DNA from: Klebsormidium nitens
Lineage: Eukaryota > Streptophyta > Klebsormidiophyceae > Klebsormidiales > Klebsormidiaceae
Length of the DNA: 64,000 nucleotides
Direction: 5' to 3'
Assembly (NCBI GenBank): GCA_000708835.1
Contig: DF236951.1
Location: 124,101-188,100, forward strand
Positions 1 to 12,851 of the stretch are shown here, piece by piece. A program made the position numbers and the translations under genes. Under the pieces are notes generated by a model. The model saw only the letters and a program-made list of their open reading frames with translations, had not been told where the DNA came from and did no database searches. Every line of letters begins with the position of its first letter. The stretch's first letter is position 1.

Positions 1-127
1 GAAATGAGACCATCCCGGCGAGTTGGATTGATGGCCGCGCCAAAACACTAGGGGTGTCTATCAAAATTCGGTAACCTACTCCAAACGGACGGCATCTGAA
101 GTGGGTCAGTTGATGGCGATTTGATAA

Positions 128-680
128 GGGGAAGGTCATTTTGAAGTGGTACCCCCCCTTATGATTTGTGAGGGGGGGGAGCCTAGGGCTCAGAGCGCGG
201 GTCAGGGCCCGTATGGGGGGGGGACCCACCTACACTTCGCTCATGGGCGGGCTTGATGGGGGGGGGAGCCTAATAAGCTTGGGCTTCAAGGGGGCTCAAG
301 GGGGGGGGGCACGGAGCGCGGTCTCCATTGTTATGTGATTTTGAGGCTGAATCAAGCTTCAAATGACGTATATGAACTCAAGTCCGTGAAAAATTCCCAG
401 AGAATTGCACCAAAGCAACCACCTTTAACTTTTCAACTGGCAAATGACAAAACAATACGGGCTTATATGCCCTCATAAGCGGCTTACCCATCAAATTTGG
501 GCTTCTCAAAACACAAATATGGGGGGGGTACCCAGAGCACTGATTCATATTTTTATATGGGATGGGGGCCCGACGCTCCAGTCCGACTTGGGCCGTGGGT
601 ATGGGGGGGGGACTCAGCGCTTCCGGCGAAAACCCTCTACAAATCATAAAGGGGGGTACCACTTCAAAGTGACCTTCCCC
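128..680. repeat. Tourist-like MITE candidate (terminal inverted repeats)
   Basis: The left end (128-174) and the reverse complement of the right end (633-680) match almost base for base over about 47 nt. Both begin GGGGAAGGTCA and share the segments TTTGAAGTGGTACCCCCC and ATGATTTGT, differing only by one substitution and short indels. The bases outside both ends are TAA (125-127 and 681-683), which fits a 3-bp target duplication. The interior is rich in G runs and has no credible coding frame. A ~550-bp element with G-starting TIRs and a TAA duplication resembles non-autonomous PIF/Harbinger (Tourist) MITEs; that family assignment is inference. A plain hairpin or foldback repeat is the alternative. 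Confidence 0.6.
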
Positions 681-683
681 TAA

Positions 684-1217
684 TACTCGGGGTTGTATCC
701 GCTAACCCATCAAGCAGACAGGATCTGATGCTGCCTAGGCACGGCTTTCACACGCAGGCGCTCGGAATATTTGCCACGTAGACTCGAACCTTTAAAACCA
801 GAAACCGCATGGACTCTTGGAAACTCTAACGCCAGAAAGTTGAGGTTCAAGTTGGTCCGAGCTCCTTAGGAGGACCATATTTGCCCAAGTATCGCGTTGG
901 TCAACTCTGGAAAATGCCGGTAAGTCACAATTCACAACAAGGAGTGTATGCAAAAAGAAACTTTCGTAGGGCTTTGTACGAGATAAGATTCTTTGAAAGT
1001 GGCATCTTTTCTTTAATTCTGCATAGAGCATGACGATCGTACACCTATGATGTGGCTTTCCATGGGTGCTCTCTCATGGAAAGCAAGAAAGAGAGTGTTG
1101 TAGACTGCAACCATCTCAGCGCCTACACCCCTCAAGACCTTTGATGTCAGAGATTGTAAAGAGCTGATTCGCCCTGACTCTAGGGCGCAGTCAATTGACT
1201 GCCAATTGCTGGTCGCT
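684..1217. other. Non-coding stretch downstream of the cysteine synthase gene
   Basis: Short open frames here show no family resemblance and no splice-linked continuation. It lies beyond the stop codon of the minus-strand gene at 1218 and presumably includes that gene's 3' UTR. Nothing else is seen. Confidence 0.5.
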
Positions 1218-4200
1218 TTACGATGCTTGCATCTTCTCTGCCTCTTCCCTGATCGACTGGAAAAGGACAGACGAAAGGTACCTTTCTCCGAAGCTGGGGA
1301 AAACAACCTGTACATACCAGCACGAAGTTAGGCATCAAAACTCTAAGAGCGGTTTTTCATGCCATCAGGCTCGAACATCAACGACCCATTAGCGTACTCT
1401 TGCTGTCCATTCTAGTCTCCTAGAATGAATCACACAGAATTCATGTGCTCGTCGACTTGACAAATTGTCGCAAAAAGCTTGCCATTGATGATCCACAGTC
1501 CATGCATTCCACCAACAAAGATAGCAGTGATGATACTGCAGGCAGCTCTTTCGAGATGTCTCGAATAAGTCCAAACTCTTACCGCAATCAGCTTTCCTGC
1601 GTTCTCTGGCCGCTTTGCAATCTGGACAGCTGCAACTGCAGCGGCACCCGAAGAGATTCCAACAAGAAGGCCCTCCTTTAGAGCCAGCTCCTTGGCCATC
1701 TCGACAGCATCCGCGCTCGAAATCTGCCAAACATAAAGCAGGTATAGTTTGTCCAAAGCAAAAAGCGACCCTTTTGACTTCTCGACTTGATTAGACAAGC
1801 TCTCTGGTGGTGCTCAGCATCTTACACACAGGAAAAGCTTCAAACACAGCTACTGATTGAAATCAAATAACATGTTGAGGTTTGACAAGTTCCACCTGAA
1901 GAGGATGTCTGTAGCAACGGGTCACAAAAACCCTGTAAGCAAGCAGAACGCTTTCCGCAATGAGCACGACTAGTCCAGAGTCTATATACCTGAACCACCT
2001 CATCCAGGATGTCGACGTCCAGAATCCCTGGAACAAATCCAGCCCCAATGCCCTGGATCTTGTGAGGGCCTGCACACAACATCGTGCACCAATGCGTAAG
2101 AAGATCATGCGTTGTCAAGTTTACCCAGCTCACAAAAGATTTTAAAAGCAAGCCGCTTCCTCGAAAACACCTCACTACACCACCGCTCCAATGCTTCTGT
2201 TTGATCCCTCCTTCCTACAGAAGGCAAAGGCAAATTGATGTCGTACCCATACGGGGTAAGAGAGGTATCTGATGCTCAGATTGCATCAAGTTGTGGCCGC
2301 CTACCTGGCTTGCCGCCAGACAGGATGTTGCTCTCCTTGGGCTCCACGCCAATGACTTTGATCTTGGGGTTCTGCTTCTTAAGGAAGCTCCCTGCTCCAG
2401 TCACAGTGCCACCTGTCCCAATCCCGGCGACAAGGATGTCGATCTTCCCGGCCGTATCCTCCCAGAGCTCAGGGCCAGTCGTCTCGAAATGGATCTGCGC
2501 TAGATCGATGGTGTCCATAAGATTATCTCTTGGAAAACACAGCAGATATTCCTGAGGACCTATGCTAAAAATATGCGGAAGCTGAAAAATCAGAAAGATC
2601 AGCCCTCTGAAATAGATAAATGAAGGCATGCACCAGCTTCCTAGCACGGCCACCCACCTTTGGGTTGGCAGGGTTCTCAAACTGCTGCAGCATGTACGAG
2701 TTGTCGGTCTTCTTCAGGATCTCCTCGGCCTTCTGCACCGCGCCCTTCATCCCCTTGGCCGGGTCCGTCAGGACGAGCTCCGCCCCAAAGGCCTTGAGCA
2801 GGATGCGGCGCTCCAGCGACATGGAGGCAGGCATGGTCAGGATGAGCTTGTACCCCTTGGCCGCAGCAATGAATGCCAGCCCAATGCCAGTATTGCCGCT
2901 TGTCGGCTCCACCAGAGTTGTCTGCAAGGAAAGAAGGCCCCAGATTGGCCGTTTCGCAAAGTATGCAATTCTTCCACTAAGGACTTGACCATGTAAAACA
3001 AGCCAATCATTGGGATATGCTAACATTATTGGATAAAGCAAAAGGAGTACTGCTTTCAAGCTGAAAAAAGGGACCAGCTATGAAACAAGCAGCATATTTG
3101 CGTGGCAAGAATACAACCGAGACTTTACACAGGCGAAGGCCCTGGTCGTGTCCATTTACCTTTCCAGGGATGATTTTGCCAGCCCCCTCAGCGTCCTCAA
3201 TCATGCTCTTCCCAATTCTGCAGCAAAAAAACCGATGATTCTCGCAGTTTTCTAAAGCGCACCGGACATTCTTACGGTAAGAGCACTAAAAATACCAATT
3301 GGTAGCATTTAGGAGGTAGAGCAACCCAAGACTTGCAATCAGGCCGCCTAAATTGCTCAGCCTGTGTCAAAATAGGCAAGAGTCATATCCTCCTCTTGGA
3401 TAGTTCATTGCTTGTGAACCACCGCCTAATTCAAGGCACAACATACGGCCATTCGAAGCACAACATACAGCACTCCTATTCCAATTGTAACCTGAAAATG
3501 TCCGCCTGCATCAGCAGAATCTGGATTCAAAGCCTACCTATCCTTCACACTGGAGCAGGGCTCCATGATCTCCAACTTTGCCGCAATGTTAGCGACACAA
3601 CCATCGACAACCTTGTTCAAATACACCATGGGTGTCTTTCCGATAAGCTGCAGAAACGGGGGCTCATAGATTAGAAACAAAAGAAGATGGAATGGTTGTA
3701 CAATTGCAGCGATTGAATCGCCTAAAATTTTGACGTCAGCCTTTGGGCTTAGCGTCAGGGATATTCGGAATTTCGAGAAAGGCTGATTGAAATTGGATTA
3801 CAAGAGGTTTGGTCAAATCTTGCTATAGATTGTTGGAGCTACCATCTCTTAAAGATTAGCACGCACTCGGATGGCATGATGCAGCAACGAGCAATTGACC
3901 AGAAGCAACTGTACATCAAGATGCCTTTTGCAATTTCAGTATGACTAAAACTCTCAAGGGCTGACAAACTTACCTCCGTAACATCTTCTGCGATGTTCAG
4001 AGAAACTTCAGTCTCCTTCTCTACCTCGGTCGCCACTGCACGACATACACTGGTCGACTGACGAGACATGGACTTTGTCACTGCCTTGCCTGAGAAAGGA
4101 GATTCATTTTGGACCAGAGCACCCTTCCGAAGCCCTTCGTATTGAGAAAGCTGGGCCTGCACCCGTGCTGGGAGACACGCAGCAATTTGCACCGACTGCT

Positions 4201-4273
4201 TGTTTGAAGCACCATATGAGGTGCTCAATGACTGAGCACCTGAAAGAGCCGAGCGCTGAGCTAGAGCCGCCAT
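1218..4273 (-). CDS. Cysteine synthase / O-acetylserine (thiol) lyase, plastid-targeted
   Basis: PLP enzyme making cysteine from O-acetylserine and sulfide. Eight exons (transcript order): 4273-3974, 3647-3538, 3217-3160, 2921-2658, 2494-2305, 2069-1990, 1723-1583, 1307-1218, giving 410 aa with all phases closing. Residues 1-~95 are Ser/Ala/Gln-rich with few acidic residues, then more acidic: a plastid-type transit peptide. The catalytic core opens with [13 protein letters not shown]. The PLP lysine is K135 in SSVKDR, the substrate loop PTSGNTG is at 162-168, the phosphate-binding GTGGT at about 270-274, and VGISSGAA lies in exon 7. The C-terminus follows the usual [13 protein letters not shown] pattern. 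With its ~95-residue leader the length suits a plastid or mitochondrial OASTL isoform rather than the cytosolic one. Plastid over mitochondrion is inference from leader composition. A divergent Obg-family gene starts 490 bp away. Confidence 0.95.
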
Positions 4274-4763
4274 ATCCCCTGAGAGCTTGCTGAAGTTGAT
4301 GGATTTGAAAGCGCCTTCTGGAATCCTGGCAAGGCAATTGCAACCTGAAGAATGCGGCCTGTGTTCAAACTGGACTGTGAACCCTGTGTGAACCTCTCCA
4401 AAAGTTTAAGGTAGGTACGTACCACTGAAGGATGTGGCGACCGAGACCAGTCCCCGGGAAGTTGTGAAGTAGTCTCGGTACGGATTATTGGTCTCACTTT
4501 CCTCATGGTAGCGGAGTCTTGGTTGCCAGGAGGTGCGTACCGTCACCCCTCGTCGAGACTGAGATAGGTACCTAGCTCGCTGCTCGGCTCTGGGGCCGTG
4601 GTTCACCGTTCAGGCCCACCTCTTTGGAGTCTAGCTGCCTTCGAGGTGGTTGTCTACATCCACTGCACAAAACAGGACCACTGGTACGTAGCTGGCAAGG
4701 AGAATGTCTGCCTACATACCTGGCAACACATTTCTGTAGGCTGAGCTGTTAATTGATATTCTG
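4274..4763. promoter_or_regulatory. Divergent intergenic region, OASTL / Obg GTPase
   Basis: 490 bp separate two start codons facing away from each other, so both promoters and 5' UTRs must fit here. I see no convincing TATA box. Short palindromic words such as GGTACGTACC occur but have no assignable factor. Confidence 0.45.
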
Positions 4764-7700
4764 ATGTCAACAATGTCGCTTCGCATCCTGGTCGCCTCCT
4801 TGGAGAAGCAGCACCAAGCTCTGCTGAAGCAGACCACTCTTGCCCTGGAGTACATAAGGTCCCGTGCACTTGCGTCAGAGCGACTGAACTTCGTACGACC
4901 TGCTACGTCTCCCCCTTCCAACTTGGGACACTCTAGGAACTATGGATCTTTCGTTGCAGCAGAAGCAGCTTGGGACCAAGAGGATGTGCAGCCGGATACG
5001 GTGCGTGCAATGCTGCCCGAATTTGGTTGATGTAAGCTTGTTGGGCGCCAAAGGTTTTGAAGTAGATAGATTCAGGACAATCACTTATTTGTCTCCTTGA
5101 TCTTGAGGAACGATGATAGTGGTGGTGGTGGTGGTGGTGGTGGTGGTGAACAAGTGGTGGTAGAAACCCTTTACTGCAGCCTGACCCCCTCTCTGTACTG
5201 AAAAATCCATGAGAACTGGACCTTCTCTTCGTCAAGAAAGATCATCCAAAGAAATGCATATACTCAAATTGCATCATAAGATGAACAAGTTGGTGGTACT
5301 TGAATTGCGCAACTTGTCCTTTATTGCAGGAGCGCCGCTTTGTAGATCGGATACGCGTTAATGTTGTGGCAGGCGACGGGGGCGCAGGCTGCACATCATA
5401 CCACCGCGGTCGCCTGCAAAGGAAAGGCTTTGCGGATGGTATGTACCCACTGAACACCGCTTGAATCATCATGAGGGCTATGTTTCTATATAAGGCTCCT
5501 TCTTCATTGTCGGGGGCGATTCTTAAATCCTAAAGGTGGCTAGATCTCATGCGCCAGTTTCATGCCGGTACATACAGACCGTTTGACTTGCACCATCAGA
5601 ATGCTGACGCACGGGTGCAAGTCTCGATCCGCTCATCATGGTCATTACAGGGGGAAACGGGGGAAGGGGCGGCGACGTCATCTTTGTGGCATCCAGAAAG
5701 GTCTACGATTTGGGGGGGATCACGACCACTGTGCGGGGGGAGAAGGGAGGGGCGGGGACGTCGAAGAACCAGGTGGGCAGCCGGGGGCGCGACAAGTTGG
5801 TCCTGGTGCCGGTGGGGACGGTGGTGCGCAAGTTTCAGAGACGGGAGCATGAACCGTCCGAAATTTCAGCAGCTGTTGCTGAGCTGGCAGACGATGACTG
5901 GAAGACCTGGGAAAAGGACAACGAGGGAGAAAGCCGGCGCGCAGATCAGGGGGAGGGCTCAAGTGGGGAGGAGGCTGCCCCAGGGGTAACAGGAGAGGCA
6001 AGGGAGGGTGGCTTAGTTGAGGGAACAGGAAGCGGAGTCTCTTCCGAAACAGACAGAGGAAGCGAGGGCGCTCCGAGCAGTTTGCATGGGGATAGTCCGT
6101 CGGGGACCAGCTCGAGCGATTGTTCAGCATCATCAGTAGACCGCGAAACTCAGTCCTTTGCTGATGTGAACGGGAGGTACAGCGCGAACTTCGAAAATGC
6201 CGAAAGACAGAATGTTTTGGATAGGGACAGAAGAGGAGTGCCGCCGGATCCTGCTTTATCAACCAGCAAAGAACACGATACTTCTCCTGCCAAAAAAGGC
6301 TCTGGTTCTCATCTAAAAGGTCCTGTGATTGCGGACCTCACAGAAGAGGGCCATAGGTTAGTCGCCGCGGTGGGAGGGTGTGGGGGCCGGGGCAATGCGG
6401 CTACGGGGCGGAAGGGCGAGAAGCCGTGGTTCAAGCGGAAGGTGGGGCAGCTGCAGATCAACGAGCACGAGACGGGGGAGCATGGGCAGCGCATGTGGCT
6501 GGAGCTGGAATTGAAGATGCTGGCAGACGTGGGCCTGGGTGAGCGTTTTGCTTGGCTTGAAGGTTAAGTGGTTGAGTGGCGAAAACGCGTCTTATGGTTT
6601 CCAATCTGGCTTATAAACACTTCGTTACCTTTCAATGTCATCATTAGGTCGTTCTAAAGTACCAGTGCTTGAGTAGTGGACTACTTTCGCCGTGTACTGA
6701 TGTGTTCGATTATTGGCCTTTAAACTTCAAAAATCGGATTTGTTATCTCGTGAGCTCGAAGTGGAGTAAACGCTGTCGGTGGAAGCAGCTTACCTACCAA
6801 GCACTCCCATAACAACATGCACTCACTCTTTCGAACTTGTTGTAGAGCTGTGGTCATGGGCACGATTGACTTCAAAAGCTTTAGATAGCCCCGTTTTCCT
6901 TCGGCACAGAAAACATGAACCTGGTGACTCGTGCTTTGCAGTGGGCATGCCGAACGCAGGCAAGAGCACCCTGCTCGCAGCACTGTCACCGGCAAGGCCC
7001 GCAGTAGGATCATACGCCTTCACCACGCTCCGGCCCCACATAGGCACGGTCGAATGTGACCAGTGGTTTGCATACACGGTGAGTCCGAGCCCCGACTTTG
7101 CGCTCTGTGCTCATCCGTCTGGTCGCCTCTCCATATTGCTTAAGCCCTATCTATTTTGCCAGGACTCATGCGATTGGCATCGCTTTTGATTTTCGACTTA
7201 TTGTACACGAGCTCGGTGTAAGCCCTTCATCACCAGTAAGGACGAGAAGAAGGTAGACAGGTTGTGAAAAGTGTCTATCTTCGAACACTTGCTCAACGTA
7301 ATCTGCCCACCTTCCTTTTTAAGTCCTACCGGTTCGTCCTACCATTTCTCGTTAAAGCAGCTTCATAGTCCAACTCTGCTGCTGTCGTACCTCCAGCTCT
7401 CACTTTCTATGCGATTCGTCCGAGTGCACGCAGCCGCATGGTCCACACACAACCGTCTTGCCATCAGCCCTTTCATCCTTCTCCCCGACAGATCGCCGAC
7501 ATCCCGGGGCTCATCGAGGGCGCCCACGCGAACCGCGGCCTGGGCCACAACTTTCTGCGGCACGTGGAGCGGACGCGCGTGCTGGCGTACGTGCTGGACA
7601 TGGCCGGGGGTTGGATCAAGGCGGTGGGGCGGGCGGGGGCCAGCAAGCCCAACCCGAAAAGACCCTGGGAACAGCTCGACGATCTGGTGTCCGAGCTGGA

Positions 7701-8367
7701 ACATTATGAGGTGAGCCGCAGGTCGGTGTGGCCCAATGGACGATTGATGGGCACGGCTTCGAAGAAAGATTTTGGTCAACAATATACTGTCAGCGTAAGG
7801 CGGTTTCCAATGCGAGGTAGGGCTAAGGAGCGAACGTTTGAAAGAGGTGCCCGTGTTTTGAAAGATGCACGGTGATATGCAGGAACGGCTGAGTGTTTGC
7901 GGATCAGACTTGAAAAGCTATTCTTTTCGGTCACAGTTGACGCCCAGCCTCCTGCATCGGTCGAAGCTCGGAGCAGTAAAGCCTTGTCCCTGACTGTCAA
8001 AAAACTTTTGCGGTCGTCGATGTTTTGTGCGCCGAGGCTTTTTTAGTGCGATTGAACAAAGTGCAAAAGTCTGAAAGAAACATGGTTAGCTTATCGAGTA
8101 TGCTTCAGGTCGCCAACTTTTGGACTCAGTTAGTTACTAAAGATGATGTTGTTTCTTCGACGCTGTCCGCAGGAGGGCTTGTCGAAGCGACCGTCCATCG
8201 TGATTGCCAACAAGATGGACGAGTCGGGCGCGGTTGAGGCTCTCGAGGAGCTCCGTGCGCGCACACCCTTGCCGGTCTTTCCGACGTGTGCGGTCCTTGG
8301 AGAGGGCACGGAGGACCTGAAAAGGGTGCTCGAGCAGATTGTGACGGATCATAACGGGGGCGGCTAA
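4764..8367 (+). CDS. Obg-family GTPase, probably organellar (ObgM/MTG2 type)
   Basis: Ribosome-assembly GTPase. Six exons: 4764-5000, 5330-5438, 5651-6538, 6942-7078, 7492-7710, 8173-8367; 594 aa, phases close. Residues 1-79 are a basic, hydrophobic leader. The glycine-rich Obg fold starts in exon 2 ([10 protein letters not shown]) and continues [10 protein letters not shown] in exon 3. G1 is GMPNAGKST (413-421), G3 DIPG (460-463), G4 NKMD (543-546). Between VPVGTVVR (168-175) and IADLTEEGH (from 342) the Obg fold is broken by ~165 residues of Glu/Gly/Ser/Asp-rich low complexity, with no intron in it. The C-terminal OCT domain of bacterial Obg is absent, which suits mitochondrial Obg proteins of the ObgM/MTG2 group better than chloroplast ObgC; that assignment is inference. 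The alternative start at 4773 would remove three residues. Confidence 0.9.
5119..5148 (+). repeat. (GTG)10 trinucleotide microsatellite in intron 1 of the Obg gene
   Basis: An uninterrupted GTG/GGT run of about ten units lies in the first intron. On the minus strand it reads as a histidine run, but no gene is there. Confidence 0.9.
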
Positions 8368-9070
8368 CTGTTTACGAATGTAGGATAAGAGTTGTACCTA
8401 TCGAGCAAATAAGCTCATGGCGCGTTGTCGAAGGACAGAAGCTAACATTGAGATCAAAGAACGCGCCGCGATCCGGCTACGAGATAAAATTGCAACCGCT
8501 CCCAAAGCTGATAGCAAATGCAACTCGAGTCAAATTGCTCTAGTGGAGCTACCCTTGATCAAGTAGGCACCTCCGACAGTCAGTGCGATATAAACTGGGA
8601 CGAGGGAAAAGTCCAGAATTAGCACTCAAATCGTGGTCGCCGGATTCGTTTCCAGAATGAGCTACGAGCCTACTAGGTCGGGATATGCATGTCCGTGAGC
8701 CGCCCCCCCGTGTGATACCGAGCAATTCTGGATGATCGATTCACCATAATTGTGACCTAGAATCGATTGCGAGCTGGCAGATCACGATTCGACTTCAATC
8801 CTGTTGTCCATGTGCATAGTATACGTGAGTATCAACGATACTAGGTACACCGTCCATAATGATCAGTACGTAATTTGATTGGTTACAAGCTCAGGTACAG
8901 GGACTCAAGCATGGAGTGGCCAGGCTTTGAGGAGCATGGTCCCTGACGTACTGCATACAAAGGTTTGATGCATTATCGATCAAGTATGGCAAGCTGTGCA
9001 ATCACTGTCACCCATGCAAACACATTCTGGCAACGGTAGGAAGCCAAAGCGCAGCCGCTGATGAACCGTT
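8368..9070. other. Convergent intergenic region, Obg / UBC gene
   Basis: It lies between two stop codons and should contain both 3' UTRs. From about 8640 to 8900 it becomes AT-richer, with many GATC- and ATCGAT-type words. No coding frame or RNA gene was recognised. Confidence 0.5.
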
Positions 9071-11740
9071 TTACTTTACAGGAGGTGCAAAATCCAATGT
9101 CAATACTGGCAACAAGATGATGCCCAACAAAACGCACCCAATCGCAGCACCTGCCCACAGTGGCAGACCTTGCTTGCTTCGACTATCTTGAGGAGCCCCT
9201 TGCTGCGTTCCAGACTGCCCGCTCTCTTTCCTCGATCGTTCCCTCAGCTCCTCTGCTCGTTGCCTCTCTTTTCGCCGCTCGCTTTCTTCCACGTATTCCG
9301 GAAATAGTTTCTTGAAGATAGGGCTGCGGTGAAAACGTTGAAACAGAAAGGATACTCTGAGTCCTACACATGTCCATCAACGTTTACATTCGACCATCTT
9401 TAGAGAGCAGTGCATTTACCAAGTGGTAAGCAAGTCACAATCTAGCGGATGGGTTACGTCCAACAATATGATGGTAAAATACACCACCGGGGACAATGCC
9501 TTCTTGCGCTCCCCTTAAACCTTCCCTACAGTGATGGGTATGTCGATTTCAGCAATTTCCGCCGAAAGTCGAAAGTTTTTTACACCCGTTTTGTGACACT
9601 TTTGCTGGGTAGGAAGTGTTTCGGTGAGTTGCCGCTTTGGCAAGGAATTGACAGCCAGCATGTCAGATGATGCACGAACGGTCCCTCACCTTTTCAAATT
9701 CCATTCTAAGGAGACTGCGGCCAGCTGCTTCTTTTCTGCTGCGGTGGAACTTACGCTGCCCGACGTCAAAACGTCATCGTTCTGCAAAGAAAAGATCTTG
9801 AATGAAAAACGGACTACTCTTCCACCTCTTTCCTCAGCTGCATAAAAGGCAGCACGCAACATGACAGTGACCGCAATTCATGTAGTTGTACCTATAAAGA
9901 TGAGTCAATGAAGGGTCGGGCTGAGAAAGGTTCGTTTTTGACCTACCATGAAAGAAAGTAACCCCGTCAGAATGCTGCGACAAGAGAGCAACGTCTAAAA
10001 TCAGCGGAAGCAATATAAACCAGTAGGTGTCAAAACTGGTCTCAACACTCCGAAGTCGACATCTAGCATGCTGAGCAGGCGAACGGATTGTCACCGGTGA
10101 CAGCCTCTACATCTCAAAGCGAACAGCGATCCGTGCAACGGTCATTCAAGAACTTTCAGAGCCGCCTTCATTAGGATCGAGTAGAATCTCTGCATCTTTG
10201 GGGACATAAAGATACTCAAAAGGTCGAGGGAGAAACACTCAGTAGTTATGTGTCCTTACCTGGCAACGGACCACATGGGGTTCCAGGTCTCTGGATGGAC
10301 TGCAGACGGAACGGCAGAAGTCACAAATGAAGGAGACCTTTTTACGACACTGGGAGTATCAAGATGCATGGAAGCAACCAAATCAAATGGAGATGAAAGT
10401 CTGCTATCTTCCAGGATCCACAAACGAAAGTTTTCGAAGAGATGAATCAGGTTTTCAAGAGATATGACTATCTTCGGATTGTGCCCAATTCAGCCAGAAC
10501 AAAGGCAACGGAGGATCTCAATCATGTTATGTAATCAGCTTGGAAGGACTCACAGTCTGTCATGGACATGCAGATCTTTGCGTTGGGGGCAAATCGGCCA
10601 TTGGGAGTGACCATCCTGTGGAAGGTGGACACGTGTTAGCCCTTATTGGCCGTTTATTCAGATGTTACAACACCGAATAGGCAACATGGGTGCTTGATTC
10701 AGGAAACAGTGTGTGCGCATGGACGAAGATTGACATGCCTGAAAAATAAAATTTTCTTAGCATCGATGGTGCCTGCCAGCTCATCTTACCTGATACTCGG
10801 GGCCTTGAATGGGTAGTCTTTTGGGAAAATCACTTTGCCCCAGTACACACCACCTGGACAGGGGTCAAAGCTGTGGTGACTTTCATCAATTTTTCGAGGA
10901 TCTACATAAGGGCTTCTGTGGCGAACGGATCTCCGCTTTGAATGGACTCTCTGAGGTGAAAGCAGTGCTGAGCAAAATGAGGGGCATTCGGTGTCAATCG
11001 ACAATTGCTTCTTACCTTCAAAGGCAGTGCCAGCGCTTCCTTCCAAGACATAATCTGTGCAATCAAACATTCAGGGTCAGTCGGTGCTCTGTATCTTTTG
11101 CTGGACCAAGGAGAACAAAAAAGCAGCTCATCCGGGTGCAAAAAAGTGCATAAAATGAAAGATCAGAGTCACAAAGGACACAGCCTTTTCAATCCAAGAG
11201 GTCCAAAAAGTCTGACAAGAATTTTCGATCATAGTTCACCTATTCTTGCTTAATGATTTCATCATGCCTGTTTTGTCTTTTGTCCAAGTTCAAGATATCA
11301 CTTACGCCACTCAAGTATCTGGTCGGGTGAAGGTTTCGCTTTGATGTTTGGTGGTGGTTCCTGCACAGAAAGAAAGTTCTAGCTATATACTTGCAGAAGG
11401 AGGAAGGAAAGGCCATCAAAACGTTACAAAATCTCCACAAGGTCTTCGTCCAACAAGTTGGTCAAAGCTCAGCATTGTCCATAGTTCTGGACATCGTTCA
11501 ATGCAGCCCGTAGTCTAGATGCAACAATACTATGCATCTATCAGCCTTTTATGCGAAGCTGTACATGTGCCACAGATAACAGCACGCCAATCTTTTCCCT
11601 GGTTGGGCTCTGAGTTGGGCTCTTAATAATCCTCAATCCCTGACTGCAGAACCAAGAGGGATAGACGTAGGGCAGATCACCTTGCACAACTGCTTGAATT
11701 CTTTCTGCAACCTCCGGATGCACCCCTTGTCTGCAGCCAT
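9071..11740 (-). CDS. ER tail-anchored ubiquitin-conjugating enzyme E2 (UBC6/UBE2J2; plant UBC32-34 type)
   Basis: E2 enzyme passing ubiquitin from E1 to substrates at the ER membrane (ERAD). Nine exons: 11740-11681, 11360-11306, 11054-11016, 10853-10790, 10615-10554, 10299-10260, 9974-9947, 9781-9690, 9323-9071; 230 aa, phases close. The start reads CIRRLQKEFKQLC, then ILEWHYVLEGSAGTAFEGG. The UBC6-type TPNGRF replaces the usual HPN. The active-site cysteine is C88 in KICMSMTD, followed by FHPETWNPMWSVASILTGLL. A charged linker (EESERRKERQRAEE) leads to a single hydrophobic anchor near the C-terminus (GAAIGCVLLGIILLPVLTL), so the enzyme is expected to face the cytosol. Exon 7 is only 28 nt. 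The exon 1 donor (GTGATC) is weak, but the frame and family match leave little choice. Confidence 0.93.
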
Positions 11741-12851
11741 GCCTGTCAACTTTGGGCAGGAGGAAGACACAGCTGAAGATGCTCACAGAAGGTGGCCCAC
11801 CCTCGCCGCCCAGCTAAAACTTGTAATTTACAATGTTTAGCCCTCAGGCCGAGCTTTGCAGCTTAGCTGAGCCTGCGACTCCGAGCTAGATCGTCCAATT
11901 TGATGGTTCCGGTCTGCGCGCAGACGAATTTGCACCGGAACGAGAGGACCGGACTCCCTTAGCACCGCGACGTCCGTGACTTTCTCTTACCTTTCGAGCC
12001 ATGCAATGATGCGGCCTCCATCGCGTGAAAGCGACTACCGTGTCCTGATGTCATCCTCAGGCACTTGTTTGCCCTCAGATAACCAGAGCCTCAGCAAGAG
12101 CTGCAGTACATGGCTGCACAGACGTTGTCGCCAGCTTTCAATGGGTTCATCGAGGGCCCCTTCAACCCTGCTGATTAAGCAACCAGGTCTGTTTGGACCA
12201 AAGGATGGCGGGACGGATGAACGGCAATCAGGATTGCGACGGAACTCTCTCGCACACCTCGTTATAGGAAGCTTTAAAAGCTGACGAGTGATTATGCAGG
12301 GGTCTGTAAGACAGTACAGGGTTTGTAAAGTCGTCCGCAGGGGTATCGTTTTGCAGTAGTGTCAAGTTGGTTGTTTGTCCAAGTCATACAGGTGCGCCAA
12401 TACACCTTGCAGATTCGATCTGGCCGCCAGACTGACCTGACACTGCTATCTTACTTCGCACAACGTTGAAAGTCGAAGCGCGGGCTTGGGAGCTGTACGC
12501 GTCATGCACGGAGTTCGAGATCATCTCAAGGGCTGCGAATACTGTGCAATCTTACTTTCGCGCCAAGCAGCAACGAATGAAACGGCAGGAAAAGGGGTGG
12601 GCGCCTGGGTCTCTCTTATCGCATCTGGCACTCCTTTTCTGTCGCTAGCTTTGAAAATAGGTCGAAGTGCTACTTTGAGATATAAACGCCTCGTTGCATG
12701 CACCACCAGATGAGGGAGACCAAGTGAATGATGTCAGGACAATCATGCTGCGCTCATAAGGCTTGGACTGAGTTGAATTGCACGCAGGATGTTGAAAGCT
12801 ACTGAAAGTCAAGCGCTCCAGCTCTGCTGAATTGCCTCGCGGATCACAGGC
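11741..12851. promoter_or_regulatory. Divergent intergenic region, UBC / RRM gene
   Basis: 1.1 kb between two outward-facing start codons. It should hold both promoters and leaders, possibly with a 5' UTR intron for the RRM gene. No long frame or clear core element was recognised. Confidence 0.45.

Noticed and set aside
4933-5235. Minus-strand frame with a run of about ten histidines
   Set aside because: It is the reverse reading of a GTG microsatellite inside the first Obg intron and has no supporting splice sites or family.
5720-6262. 180-codon minus-strand frame
   Set aside because: It lies opposite the low-complexity Obg insert and is a composition artefact.
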